Assembly (NCBI GenBank): GCA_946807835.1
Contig: OX327704.1
Coordinates: 3,534,001-3,598,000 of the forward strand
DNA from: Ailanthus altissimus
Lineage: Eukaryota > Streptophyta > Magnoliopsida > Sapindales > Simaroubaceae
Direction of reading: 5' to 3'
DNA: 64,000 bases
The notes below the pieces were generated by a model. That model made no database searches. It was not told where the DNA came from and saw only the letters and a program-made list of their open reading frames with translations. The position numbers were made by a program, and so were the translations under genes. Below are positions 12,188 to 23,420 of the stretch, one piece after another (positions within the stretch are counted from its first letter, which is position 1; each line of letters begins with the position of its first letter).

Positions 12188-12942
12188 TGTAAAATTTTGG
12201 TTCAAATAACCTTTTAAGAAGAAGATGGAATAACTAAATAAAATCTTCTAGCAAGAAGATTAAAGTCTAAAATGGTGCACTTCATTAATGGAAATGACCG
12301 TAATTTTGGACAACGTTTAACTTTCCTGCCAAGACTTCTTTCTTTTTCACGTGAAATAGGTTCTGTAACTTCGTTTCTTCTCCTTCAATGCCATGGATTC
12401 CAACATATTTTTAGACTTCTAAAATGGGTTCATCTTCTCTTCCTGGATCAATACAGAATCATCACTTTCCCCTTTTGATAATGAAATCCAAGTTCAAATT
12501 AGAGAAGAAAACAACTTTAGAAAGAAACGAGAGGTTTTTTTTTAACTTATAATAAAGAGCTCAGGTTAGGGTCTCAAGTTATCAAATTTCTTCTCCTCTT
12601 AAGTCAATAGTAGAGAGTGCAAAAGAGAGTGAAAGGAGAAAAGCATAGAGAGAGAAAAATTTAAGGTTTTTAGATAAAGAAAAAAGTTTAGAGAGAGAAA
12701 TTCATCTAGAGAGAAAAAGTGAGTGAATAGGGTAAGAAACTCTATATAATTAATTCCTATAATATTTTTGAAATATAGTATAGTTTTGCGCTCGATTATT
12801 TTTCAGCCCAGGAAAGTGGACGTAAGTTCATAAGAACTGAATCATAATAAATTTTGGTGTTCTTTTTTATTTTATTGTATTTCTTATTAATTTTAAATTT
12901 TAAATTATTTAAGTTTTGGGTTGAATTGTGAATTTTTAAACA
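12188..12942 (+). repeat. 3' LTR of copia-2
   Basis: It starts TGTAAAATTTTGGTTC and ends TTTTTAAACA, and is homologous to 9,404-10,152 throughout. Confidence 0.85.
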
Positions 12943-13024
12943 AAAAAAATTATTTAATAAAAAATTATTATCTTCTAAATTTATATATAATTTTATGAAG
13001 TTTTCCTATAAAATGGGGACCTTG

Positions 13025-13640
13025 GCAACCATTTGACAGTTAGTTTGGTAATATTGCAACAATTAACATAATCATTGTTAGTTGCAAAGAGAATAAGTTA
13101 AGTGTTTTGTAGATTATATTTTTAAAAGTGTTGTGAATTTTAAAAACAATTAAGAAGTATTTGGCAAATTCTATTATTATAGTGTTGTAGAAATTGATAT
13201 GGAAGAAATAGAATTAATAATAATTCTTTTGAAAAATAATGCATAAGATTTTTATATAAATATTTTAATAATATGTGATACATAATATGTTTTTATATAT
13301 ACATTTAATATTTATACATGTTTTTATATGTATTATTTATTAGAGATAGATTAAAAAAAAACTATTTAGATTAAGTTTAATTTATTTTATTATTAGATAA
13401 ATTTTGATAATTTGGGTTAGTTGATTTATATTAGACATCTATGGAAAATGAAAAAACTTTACCCTCAAAATTTGATTTTGAATAACAAATCTCTTCTAGT
13501 CTTCTTGCTTCTCAAAATATGTTGTATAATGAGATTATTTAATTTAAAATAATTTTGAAAATAATTTACTAAACACCTAAATTCACTTTTAACTTCTCAG
13601 AATCACTTTTGATCTCTCCACCTGAAGTTGTTTAGAGAAG
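13025..13640. other. AT-rich spacer, possible hAT-type MITE remnant
   Basis: AT-rich DNA with no coding potential. The left part (AGTTTGGTAATATTGCAAC) and the right part read in reverse (AAAGTGATTCTGAGAAG, then GGTGTTTAGTAAATT) have the loose inverted style of non-autonomous hAT elements. Ends and target duplication are not clear, so the classification is weak. Confidence 0.25.
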
Positions 13641-13860
13641 AAAAGAACCACTGTTGAGAAAGATCTTAAAGAATGAAAAATGTTTGTTTTTTAAATTACA
13701 AATTTATTTTTTAAAAATAATTTTACAAAGAACGCAAATATAATAAATATGATAATTTAACAAAGTAAGCTAAAATAATTTCGAACTTTTTAAAGAGGAA
13801 TTTTAATACCTTAGGTTTAAGAAAAATCCTCAAACAAAAAAAAAAAAGAATTTCTTTTTA

Positions 13861-14110
13861 CATTATTACAAAAATAATTTTCATTGACGCTAAGTTAGTA
13901 TCAGTGAAGAATTTCATTAACACTCTTTTATAGTGTTAGTGTTGCTCGAATCAAAATTATTGACACCATTTATGGTGTCAGTAAATCTCTGATAACATAG
14001 TATCAGTAAATCGTTGACGTTGTAGTATCAATAATTCTCTGATACCATAATATCAGTAAATTTTTAACACTGTAATATCAATAAATTACAGACACCGTGG
14101 TATTGAAATT
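13861..14110. repeat. Left TIR and subterminal repeats of the CACTA element
   Basis: After the diverged TIR (13,861-13,894) a motif of the form TATCAGTAAAT with GACACC/GATACC spacers recurs about every 25 bases between about 13,905 and 14,105. Arrays like this are where CACTA transposases bind in plant families; binding here is inferred. Confidence 0.65.
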
Positions 14111-14320
14111 TTATATTTAATTTAAAATATTTTTTTAATAATTTCAAATTTGAATTATTGGACTAGATTTTAAATTTATTTATAAACTACAATTCCATAT
14201 ATATATACCACATCTAAAGTAAATATAATTTTATTTATTTATTTAAATAAATAAAATTACAATTGTTAGAGCATCCAAACTTAGTTTCATATATATTACT
14301 AAACATCTCAGACTAAATCG

Positions 14321-14640
14321 TTAAGAACTATAGTATTTCAAAACATCCCAAAGTTTGAAAATTAGGTAAACACATAAATGCCTCATCGCCACATATCGAG
14401 GTAATGTCATCTTCAGTATAACCTCTCCGTCATTCACACCACTTATAACAAGTGAGAGCAAATTCATCAACTCTATGCATGCTGTATTGATCAGATGATG
14501 ATAACGTGATGTTCTAAAGCTCCTGCATAGCTTTACTAACTTGTTCAATTTCCTGAGGTATACAGATCAATGCTAGACGAATAAGGAGGAGTGTCTCCTC
14601 TTACTCTGTCAAATGCTTCAAACAGAGCACAAAGTAAGAT
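14321..14640 (-). pseudogene. Unidentified exon-like fragment inside the CACTA element
   Basis: On the - strand one frame reads EETLLLIRLALICIPQEIE then QVSKAMQEL (about 14,610-14,525) and another continues with DQYSMHRVDEFALTCYKWCE. The composition is protein-like and less AT-rich than the flanks, but frames are broken and I do not recognise the family. It lies in the same orientation as the GatA-like and DCAF13-like fragments, so it may be another captured exon. Confidence 0.3.
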
Positions 14641-14999
14641 GCATTAGAAATCAAATTCAATAAAATTTTAAGTGAATAACTGATATTTTAAATGAATAAA
14701 CAAATCCTTTGATTGTACATGCAGATTTCATAAATGAGTACCAAGTTGCAACTGCTATGAACAAATTATGGAAGAATAACTTCTTAAGAAGCAATGGATA
14801 ATATTATAAAATTTTAACATTACTTGCTATGAAGTTTCCACGCTCACTTCCATATTCACAACATCTAAATAATCAAACTAGCATATGTGTGTGTGTGTGT
14901 GTTAAATGAATCTTTCATAACAATGTTACCCTTGCAATAAGATGCAACCCTCATAATGGGTGTCGTGTCTATAGTTCAGTTCTATGCTTTATGTTATCT

Positions 15000-15990
15000 C
15001 AAATAATTAACAAATTGTAGAAGCCTGCAACAAATGCAAAAGCGGAATACATTCATTTCAAGAAGTTAATAGACCTTGATAATATAATAGTATCCAGTTC
15101 CTAATTTGAAAATAAACCTCAACAATTTTTTCCACTAGCTCGAATTCTATGTCTATTATCTATTATAGAGTTGATCATTTTCCAAAGATAATATTGATAA
15201 GCCACCACCTAAAAATAATTGATATGAAGTAAGGATGTTAATATTTAACTCTATAAAAAATACAAAAAAGGAAGGATAAAAAATTCAAAACCACAGTTAG
15301 ATGAACCATTAATATATCATATACAGTAAGAAGCAGCTACTCAACTGCCACAATAACTTCTCTTTCATTTTTCTCAAATGATCTTTTTTATTTTCTAAAC
15401 AAACTTTATTGGGGTATCTTTAATGGAAATCAAGATAAGAAAGTGACTGGAAAAGATCTTGTCAAGTACTTTAATAACAATGATGTGTGAAACAAGAAAA
15501 TATTCTTTAGTAAGCTGTAATAACTATAGCATAAAGTTCAAATCTTCACACATTTTCCTCACCATAGAAACAAATTCTGAAAATAGAAGTTGTGGTAAAA
15601 TAATTTATTTTAAGAGAACTTGATAAAGAAGTTTCGACCTGGTCTTTAATTTTAGATAATAGGAAACATGATAGCGGAAATAAGTCTCACCACTATGCAC
15701 TTCATCATGATGCTCAAGCAATGAATATATGAAGTCATCACAAAAGAAGAAAATTTCCTACTACATTAAAAGTGTACAACATGTTCATGGAAGAAATTTT
15801 TTTAACATACTTATAATATGAAAGTATAACTGATTATGATAATATTTTATAGCCATTTTCATTGATCAAGTACAAGTAGTTAGAAACAGGAATAACAATA
15901 ATTGAAATGGAACAAAGGAAACTTGTAAAAACTTAATCAGAAGCTAATACATACAACTACATTTTAATAAACATTTACAAAAGAAAACAT
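15000..15990. other. Interior of CACTA element, no gene seen
   Basis: AT-rich sequence with no coding potential or clear repeats. It could be intron sequence of a captured gene or decayed transposon DNA. Confidence 0.35.
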
Positions 15991-16020
15991 AGGGATGTAT
16001 GTTAATATCTGAACTTACTA

Positions 16021-16092
16021 ATTGTAGGCAAGTCCTTAGCAGTCTCGAGAAACTTGAAACTCCCATCAGCATAGCCCTCACTTTTCTTTAAC
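16021..16092 (-). pseudogene. Short exon-like fragment in the CACTA element
   Basis: The - strand reads EGYADGSFKFLETAKDLPTI, open across about 65 bases, bounded by an AG acceptor on the upstream side and GTAAGTT on the downstream side. This looks like one small exon of an unidentified gene. Confidence 0.3.
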
Positions 16093-16545
16093 TAATGAAT
16101 TAATCATAAAATTCAAGTAATTAGGCCAATTACCCAAGGCTAGTGGCAGTTCAATTTTGGCTTATTATCCACTTGGACAAAAAATATGGGTAATGAGAAG
16201 ATAACAAGTGAATTTAAAGATAAGAAGCAAGTCATTGATAAGTCAAAATATAATATCCAACCAATAGATAAAACAATTTCCATGTGGGCTATTCTTGCAT
16301 CATCTAATCTAACAATTAGTATTTACGATATTAACAATTTAGATATTTTTCACCAATGAATTAAGAAATCTCGATTGTTTGATTAATCTATCATTCACTT
16401 CCAACTTTTTATTTTCAAATACACTGAATGTTGTAGATTCAAACCAGATTTTCAAGTAGCATTCAATTGTTAATATTTTAATAACAAACAATTTATCATC
16501 TATAGTTGCTAATAATTCTAAAAATAAATAAATAAACCTCACAAC

Positions 16546-16985
16546 CTGAAAACCAGAAGCTTCAGTGGTGTTTCCCAAATTGAACTCATACAAATTGATC
16601 TTACCCAAAATAAATGCACCCAGTTGCTTAATTCTCTTAACAGTGGTGGCATCAAGTACATATATTATCCTTGACCCCAACCAAATTCCCAAAAAAGGGA
16701 CTAATATTTTCATTTCTCTGAATTTTATCATCAATGGATTGTGCTTATTTAAGAACATCATAGGAGACGTGAATGAAAGGCTTGAGTTGGGGCTTGGTGA
16801 GTTTGAGGTAGACGAGGTAGGATTCGGCCAGTTGGGTGGTAATGACCTAGCTAAAGAGGAGTGAGTAGCGGATGTTGAGGATTTAAGATTCGGGCGGTGA
16901 AAGTGATGGTGATGATGGTGAAGTGGAGGACGATGGTTCGTGTGTGGTGTTGAGAGAGAAGGAGAGGAGTCCGAATGGCAAGTAA
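16546..16985 (-). pseudogene. Captured fragment of glutamyl-tRNA(Gln) amidotransferase subunit A (GatA-like), exon 1
   Basis: Reading down the - strand, frames joined by indels give PES, stop, ILNIRYSLLSS, then TTQLAESYLVYLKLTKPQL, KPFIHVSYDVLK, AQSIDDKIQRNE, NLVGVKDNICT, DATTVKRIKQLGAFILGK and INLYEFNLGNTTEASGFQ. This is the order of the N-terminal third of organellar GatA, an amidase-family subunit that makes Gln-tRNA from Glu-tRNA in chloroplasts and mitochondria. The catalytic Lys region (VGVKDN) is recognisable. The GSSGGS serine region would be in the next exon and is absent. The exon ends TTTTCAG followed by GTTGTG, a donor-like junction. Stops and frameshifts (for example the stop before VITTQ) rule out function. 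It lies inside a CACTA element, so it is best read as a transduplicated gene piece. Confidence 0.75.
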
Positions 16986-17132
16986 TGAATTAACTAAACT
17001 AAATTCTCATCTTCCTCTTTTTCTATGACCTTTGTGACTATTAGCAAAAAATATAATCACAAAATACATAAGAGACTAAAATATATAAGAAATTGCAGAA
17101 ACCAATAAATAAGAGAATAAGCAAAAATTTAC

Positions 17133-17244
17133 CTCCATCCATAAAACCAGAAAAAATTCCTTTCAAATAACTAGGAATTTTGGCCATACACGATACCCCA
17201 TCTCTGTGACCATTAGTTGCTCCAATAAACGGCCTCGTCAAAAT
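17133..17244 (-). pseudogene. Captured exon of a DCAF13/SOF1-type WD40 protein
   Basis: The - strand exon reads ILTRPFIGATNGHRDGVSC then MAKIPSYLKGIFSGFMDGG. This matches the first WD repeat of DCAF13 (yeast Sof1), a nucleolar rRNA-processing and CUL4-DDB1 substrate-receptor protein in which RPFIGAxxGHxD and LKGIFSGSMDG are conserved. The exon is bounded by TTTCGTTAG on the acceptor side and GTAAAT on the donor side, so it came from genomic DNA rather than from a cDNA. The sequence beyond is intron-like. It is only one exon of a protein of about 450 residues, so it is a fragment. It lies about 150 bases upstream (in - strand sense) of the GatA-like piece from an unrelated gene. Confidence 0.75.
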
Positions 17245-17249
17245 CTAAC

Positions 17250-17860
17250 GAAATACCCAAATCAATAATTATTAAACTTTTTGGGCAAAGACCCAATTGA
17301 TCAACTTAAAATCAAGGAATTTAATCAAATATTTGGATTCTTACCTAGAGATTTTCTTGTCGATGAGGAAGACAGTTAGTAATAGTAGGTTTAAGCAACA
17401 AGATCACCAATCAAGAGAAGCTTCAAGTAGCAAGATCGTTGGCTTCAAGCGACCACCAGCACCATTTACAGTCAACGCAAGCAACAACAATTGAAATCAA
17501 CCACTTTACACCTCTGGTACACTGAAAAAACTGGCGCCATTGAGGAACAGCCACCTGCAAACTGAGAGCAAATAGCAGGGACGATAGCAGCACTTGAATG
17601 ATAGCCAAGAGCAAACCGTTTGGAAGATAGTTGAGAGCGAACCGTTTCTAGGACAGGCGGCGACCACCAGCACCAGTGGCAGTCCACGGCCGAGAACTCT
17701 AGTATCCCCAACTGAAAGTAGTTACCAGGCAACAACAAACTCAATGGTCAGGCCGATTGCTCCCTAAACGGTGGGTAACAATGCAGAGCCGTGTAGGGCA
17801 GAAAAAAAAGAGAGTAAAGTTTTGAGCGTGTAAGTCATTAGATTAAGGAGAATTTTGGAG
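17250..17860 (-). other. GC-richer segment of the CACTA element upstream of the captured exons
   Basis: This part is GC-richer than the rest of the element. The - strand is open at 17,472-17,744, but the peptide resembles nothing I know. It could be the 5' region of a chimeric transcript running leftward through the DCAF13-like and GatA-like pieces. No promoter motif was identified with confidence. Confidence 0.3.
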
Positions 17861-18369
17861 TCACTGTAGCCTCGAGAGAAAATATTACTATATGGGTATT
17901 CTTTTTTTCTTTTTTCTTTTTTTTTAAATGAAGTTTTTTGTTGGGCATTTTATTTTTTAATGAAAATGTAATATGTAATATTTTAATTAAGAAAATTTAA
18001 TTATTTAAATTAAATAATCATGAGATATATATTAGATTTCATAATGTAATTTTAAGTGTTGTTTTAAATAAATTACTTAGCTTTTATGATTTTTTTTATT
18101 ACACAAAATTAAATAACTATTAGTTTTATTTTGAATTTTATAATTTAAATTTAAATTTTTTAAAGAAATTAAAATTAGTAATATATTTGTTAGCTTTTTT
18201 AATTTTAATTATTCCACATAATTAACTAACCATTAATTATATTTTAAATTTTAAATTTTAAATTTTCTTTTAAATAAATTAAAATTAGTAATAAATTTGT
18301 TAGCTTTTCTAATTTTAATTATTACATGTAGTTACATATACTTACGATTTAATTATATTTTTTTCATAT

Positions 18370-18925
18370 TTTAATTTTAATTATAACGTTTAATGTAATT
18401 GAAATTGTATTTAAAATTATTATATTTAACGTAATTGAAATTGAAATTAGATTTGAATTTATAATATATTTAACATAATTAAAATTGAAATTAGATTTGA
18501 ATTTATAATATATTTAACATAATTGAAATTGAAATTAGATTTAAATTTATAATATATTTAACATAATTGAACTTAAAATTTAATTCAGAATTATAACATT
18601 TAACGTAATTGAAATTAAAAGTATAATCAAAATTATAACATTAAATGTATTTAAAATTAGATTGAAAATTATGGCATTTAACATAATTAAAATTAAAATT
18701 AAAATTAGTTTAGAATTATAGCATTTAACATAATTAAAATTAAAGTGGAATTAGAATTATAACATTGAATGTAATTAAAATTGAAATTAGAATCTAAATT
18801 ATAAGATTTAACGTAATTGAAATTAAAATTTAATTTAAAATTATAATATATTAACGTAATTGAAATTAAAAATGGATTCAGAATTATAACAATTAACGTA
18901 GTTGAAATTTGATTTAGAATAAGTC
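18370..18925. repeat. AT-rich tandem repeat, about 44-bp unit, right half of the CACTA element
   Basis: Units of the form ATAATATATTTAACATAATT plus GAAATTGAAATTAGATTTG recur about every 44 bases with moderate divergence. The array continues after a MITE insertion at 19,095-19,480. Confidence 0.75.
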
Positions 18926-18930
18926 AAAAT

Positions 18931-19094
18931 TAGGAGTGGACATTTTCAGTTCAGTTCGGTTTCAATTTTTAATATATTTTTTTGATTTGAAACAAATCAA
19001 ACCGAATCGAACTAAAATCAAATTGAAACCGAGCCAAACTGAACAAAAAAATTCAATTCGATTTTTAATTAAACCAAATCGTTGCCCACCCCTA
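18931..19094. mobile_element. hAT-type MITE, 164 bp
   Basis: The ends are inverted copies: TAGGAGTGGACA on the left, and CCCACCCCTA on the right, which reads TAGGGGTGGG in reverse. The interior is a long imperfect inverted repeat rich in CGGTTT/AAACCG. The 8-bp flanks GTCAAAAT and GTTAAATT match at 6 of 8 positions, in line with the 8-bp duplication of hAT elements. It interrupts the CACTA subterminal array. Confidence 0.8.
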
Positions 19095-19480
19095 GTTAAA
19101 TTTGAAATTGGATTACATATACTTACTATTCTAATTTAAATTTTAATTATAATGTTTAATGTAATTAAAATTGTATTTAAAATAATAATATTTAACGTAA
19201 TTAAAATTGAAATCGAAATTATAGCTTTTAATGTAATTAAAATTAGAATTGAAATGAATTAGAATTATAATATTGAACGTAATTGAAATTAAAATTAAAA
19301 TATCATGAATTATAACATTTAACATAATTAAAATTTTATTTAAGAATTTAACAATTAACGTAATTAAAATTAAATTTAACTTTATAACATTTAACTTAGT
19401 TAAAATTGAAATTGAATTCGAAGTTATAACATTTAACTTATTAAAATTAAAATTAGAATTTGACTAATTATAACATTTAA
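19095..19480. repeat. Continuation of the 44-bp AT-rich tandem array
   Basis: Same unit type as 18,370-18,925 (TTATAACATTTAACGTAATT followed by AAAATTAAAATT), displaced by the MITE. Confidence 0.7.
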
Positions 19481-19762
19481 CATAAAAATACAAAAAAAAA
19501 AAGGTCATAAACAGCATAAACATTTAAATTTAGCTAATATCCAAAAATATAAAAAAAAAGTAAAAAAATTGACGTTGTTTTGAGCGTTATATTAATATTA
19601 AATTTTTTTTAAATAAAAATAATTTTTTGATATTAAAATATCACTAATTTATTAACACTTTATTTTTTAATATTTTAATATTAATAATATATGATACTTT
19701 ATTTTTTTAATACTATAATATTAATAATTTACTGACCGATGCCATTTAAAAAAATATTAGTA

Positions 19763-19796
19763 CATTATGTTAGTAAAACTCATTTTGATAGTAGTG
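19763..19796 (-). repeat. Right TIR of the CACTA element
   Basis: On the - strand it begins with the intact CACTAC terminus. See 13,861-19,796. Confidence 0.7.
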
Positions 19797-19859
19797 TCAT
19801 TTCATCCTCTTTTTTACAGTAAATAATCAGCCGTCTTTTTTTCCTTTTCCTCAATCGCA

Positions 19860-20476
19860 GTCCGGAGATCCTCTCCGACAGTTCTCACAAGGCCAGTTTA
19901 CATGGATATTTCATGAACCAATGAGAGAGCCCCTCCTTTATCTAACTCCAACGCCTCCTTTTAAGCCACCCTGGCATGGCTTGCCATGTGGGAAGTAACT
20001 TTAGAATGTGGTCAATTCAAGATATTGGATTAGTAGTGTCTGTCCTTAAGCAAGATGCAACTGTGGTTTCCCATGCTTTATCAGATCATGATCTGCCCAA
20101 ATTTCCTCACATTATAGAACGCCTTACAGAGAATCTTTTTTGTTTCAGACGAAGAAGGATGACATGTTGAGGTGGAAAATGGACCGAATTCCTTTCTTGG
20201 AGGAGCAAGTGAGAAAGATAAAGGAATTAAAGGGGAAAGCTCTCGACAATGGACATTGAATGAGTATGGAGGTAAGAAGAAAGTCATCCTTCATGTGCTC
20301 AGTAACCATGTAAATGATTTAGGGTTCTATCGACCTGAGGCGTATGAGTAAACTCACGACCCTTTCAAGCCAGGACCTACTTATTTAAAGAAAGAATTCA
20401 CATAAGTTCAGGAAGGTACTTGTATCACAATATTGGCCAGCTTAGATGCTGAATTTCGTAATGTTCATCCTTCTTG
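19860..20476 (+). pseudogene. Unidentified coding relic, probably a broken host gene
   Basis: Protein-like frames follow each other on the + strand: FTWIFHEPMREPLLYLTPTP (19,900s), then LVVSVLKQDATVVSHALSDH and DLPKFPHIIERLTENLF (20,020-20,140), DDMLRWKMDRIPFLEEQ with VRKIKELKGKALDNGH (20,158-20,260), KKKVILHVLSNHVNDLGFYR (20,277-20,330) and, after in-frame stops, QEGTCITILASLDAEFRNVH (20,409-20,470). The lysine- and glutamate-rich part looks helical. Indels and at least three stops interrupt it. I do not recognise the family. It could be a pseudogene or terminal exons of a diverged gene with sequencing errors. Confidence 0.45.
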
Positions 20477-20639
20477 ACGATCACTAGTATATTGTATTAC
20501 CTTCTATCTATTAGTTTTTTGCCCATATGTGCATGTGCATTGTTACATGCTTTTACATGAAAGAGGATATGGAGTTATTTGATCTCCTCCTGTAGAGAAT
20601 GGTTCTGCCCTCGGGGTTGACGAAAATTGAACCTATTTT

Positions 20640-21587
20640 ATCATGGCTATTAATAAATAAGGCATTACACATTTTAAAACTTTTTGACACGTATTGTATA
20701 TTAAATATAGATAATTAAAATTTACTTTTAATATCGTTAAAATTTTAGTATAATAGTAAAAATAATTTCATTCGTTGGATCAAATTAAAAAAATTAAGAG
20801 TGATGATATTCAATTATTAATTTAATAAGTACAAATAATTTCATTATTAATATCGTTAAAACCGTTTTAGCATTGAAGAATAATCATCAATGATTTAAAT
20901 TTCAATGAATGAGAAAAATGCATGACCCTAGTGCAGTCCTGATCATACAACCTGCAGATTGAAGGAAATTCTTATGGAATATACATGATTAAACTGGAAA
21001 GATATCTTCTTGGGTTTTCAAGAATCTATTGTAGACGATTATTTTCTTTTTTTGGTTTACAAGGCTAGCAAAAGATTTCAATTTGAATGTTCTTATATGA
21101 TATAAATTTAGAGTTACGAAATGTAAAAATAATTAATTTCTTGATAATAATTTATTTGTTATAAATATAAATAAAATCCCTCGCTAACTTTGGTATAAGA
21201 AAATTTTGACCTTCGAATCTTGTGTACCTTTATCAGAGATCTTATTGATTAAAATTAATTGATATTCACTAATTTTTTAGTAATAAATTACTAATAAAAC
21301 ATTATCATATTTGTATCTTTTTTTCTTTGATCACTCAATGATAAGAAGAAATTAACTTGAAAATAACCAAAATTTCTTTTTTTATTTTCTAAAAAAAACA
21401 TGATTTAAAATTTGTTACCATCGATATCATACTAACAAAAAATTTCCTAATTAATGACTAAAGTGTTGTTTTACCATTTTACAAAGGAATGCTATACTAA
21501 TTAAATGGTATCTCAATTTAATAATTGAATGGCGAAATTGGTACTGAAAATTTTAAAGTTGGAATTTCACAAAATTTACGCCTTAGC
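20640..21587. other. AT-rich intergenic spacer
   Basis: No gene, RNA or clear repeat was seen. ORFs are very short. Confidence 0.5.
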
Positions 21588-22135
21588 CCTCAAACAAGAG
21601 AATTTTGTTCTATATTTTCTCCCAATATAAAAAGTTGTAGTATTTGAATTATGATTGCTTATGAGTACTTATTTATAGTATAAACATAGTATAAACATGA
21701 TAAAGTCTAAATTACTTAGAGGATACGATAAACGCATCATGATGATATAATCATTATCATAATCCGATCATCTTGTCATGATGTGATTATATCATACTTT
21801 ATGAGTATTATTTGAAGTGGATAAATAAATTATCAATCGATTTGTAAAGGAATTAAGGGTATTTTATCCCTTGTGTCAAGATAGCCTGATTAAGCTTAGT
21901 CATAATATTTTAAGAATTTTAATCTAAATAAAATAGTTAAATAATAAAAAATTATATATAATATAAGTTTCAATTCTCAATGTGTCGTTGAACCCATTAT
22001 TTTACTTTTTTTTAGATCTTTAAACGAATCAAGTTAGCCCAAACCTTTTGTTTAAATTCGAGTTTTTGGGCTGATTGGTTTGCTTGGGTCTAATTGTCTC
22101 CGTTGGGTTTATTTCTGTTTCTCAAGATTGTTGGT
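21588..22135 (-). repeat. 3' LTR of the gypsy element
   Basis: It is homologous to 34,240-34,775, with shared blocks such as TACGATAAACGCATC and TCATGATGTGATTATAT. On the + strand GATGCCCCTCCAC (22,188-22,200) is the complement of a purine tract next to the LTR, suggesting the true LTR edge could be near 22,188. Confidence 0.75.
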
Positions 22136-23420
22136 TTCTTCAAGTGGAGTGGATTGTTTGAGATTATTATATGATAGGTATAATAGATGCCCCTCCACAA
22201 GTGAAGAAAGAAAGCCTTCAATTGATCTCAAATAGGCGCGTCTTCTTTACTCCTATGAATTAGCACATAACAAAATTATTATTTCTCAGCTAAACATTTA
22301 GTCTCCTCGAGTAAGTAAAAATAGTTAATAACTATTATCTTTAAATACCAAAATCATTGCCTATTACTTTTTACTTTTGATTTTCAAAAAATCCTTTTAA
22401 AATCTCTTTCTCTAATATTCCTTCTGCTTCTCTTCTTCTTCTTCTTCAACAAAACTAATAAAATCCATTAATGGCAAGGTTTGTCTAATCTTTCTCCTTC
22501 AAAGAACTAAAGTTCATTTTTTAGTTTCCTATAGAGTTTAAACTAGAAATCTTTCCCATGACGAATTCTATTCTATTTTGTCAACAATATCCTTGATAAA
22601 CTCCTTATTTTTAAAGAATACCTTAATTGCTTCTATATCCCTCTTCTTCTTATGATTCAAGAATTCCTCCATGTAACCAGCCTTTTCCCCTACAAGTTCA
22701 CTCTAATATCTTCTTTTTATTATAAGATGTGGCGATACTCAACCACATATTCCCTCATCTATATCTGCTTACCCTTTATGATGTTATGATCTCTTATAAT
22801 CTTCAACATTCTTATAAGAATTATTTTTTTTCTCCGAAAGGGTGAAAGAGTCCTTGTTTACATTTTGAAAACTAAAACTCGAGCTTTGAGAAGCACGTTG
22901 TAGTCGTCATTGGTGATTAGAAGTTCCATGAGTATTCTTTCGAGGTTCCCACCACATTCTAAGCTTTTAATTGGACGACGAGTTTATCTCTTCCAAAGAT
23001 TCCTGGATGGGAGAGGTTTTTGAAAATATTTTTCTAGAACAAGCCTATCTTTTACAACCACTTGGCTCATTGGGAAAGAGTGTGTCACTAGTCCCGCGCT
23101 CTATCTTATGATGAAGGCCTCTTGACTATGACATCTCTATGTCTCAAATTTCTCAATCCTATCTATTCTTTTAGTGTCCAATCTTTTAAAACTCTCTTGG
23201 CCCATGGCCAAACCCTTTATAGCTCAATTCTCTTCCTTTTAGAGATAGATGTTGAGGCTGGAGGCTTAAACAATGAGCTAATCTACCATTTGTTTTTTTA
23301 CATATAGTGGCTTTTCCCCTAAAAAAAAGAGTTATTATTATCATATTAATATCAAATATTAAAATTTTACCCTCATTTTGTTTTACTATTGCTGACTGAA
23401 GGTTCCATTATAGGTACTAA

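Larger units (their letters stand above)
9404..12942 (+). mobile_element. Deleted Ty1/copia element (copia-2) with both LTRs
   Basis: LTRs of about 750 bp (9,404-10,152 and 12,188-12,942) flank only 2.0 kb of internal DNA. The internal part has gag, a zinc-finger relic and the start of pol, but no integrase, reverse transcriptase or RNase H. The copy is therefore internally deleted and would depend on proteins from another element. The TGGTATTAAAAC at 10,157 is a decayed initiator-Met primer-binding site. Flanks are A-rich, so a target duplication cannot be judged. Confidence 0.85.
13861..19796. mobile_element. CACTA-type DNA transposon carrying host gene fragments (Pack-CACTA-like)
   Basis: The right end, read on the - strand, starts CACTACTATCAAAATGAG. 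The left end starts CATTATTACAAAAATAA. Nineteen of the first 28 bases match between the ends, and most differences are C/T or A/G changes. The 3-bp flanks are TTA (13,858-13,860) and TCA (19,797-19,799), a near-match to the 3-bp duplication that CACTA elements make. Subterminal repeats occur inside both ends. No transposase is recognised. The interior has exon-like fragments of at least two unrelated host genes, all readable on the - strand. The element is probably non-autonomous and old. Confidence 0.7.

Noticed and set aside
17472..17744. 90-codon - strand frame in the CACTA element as a gene
   Set aside because: Two overlapping frames are open with no motif; at best it is leader sequence for the captured exons.
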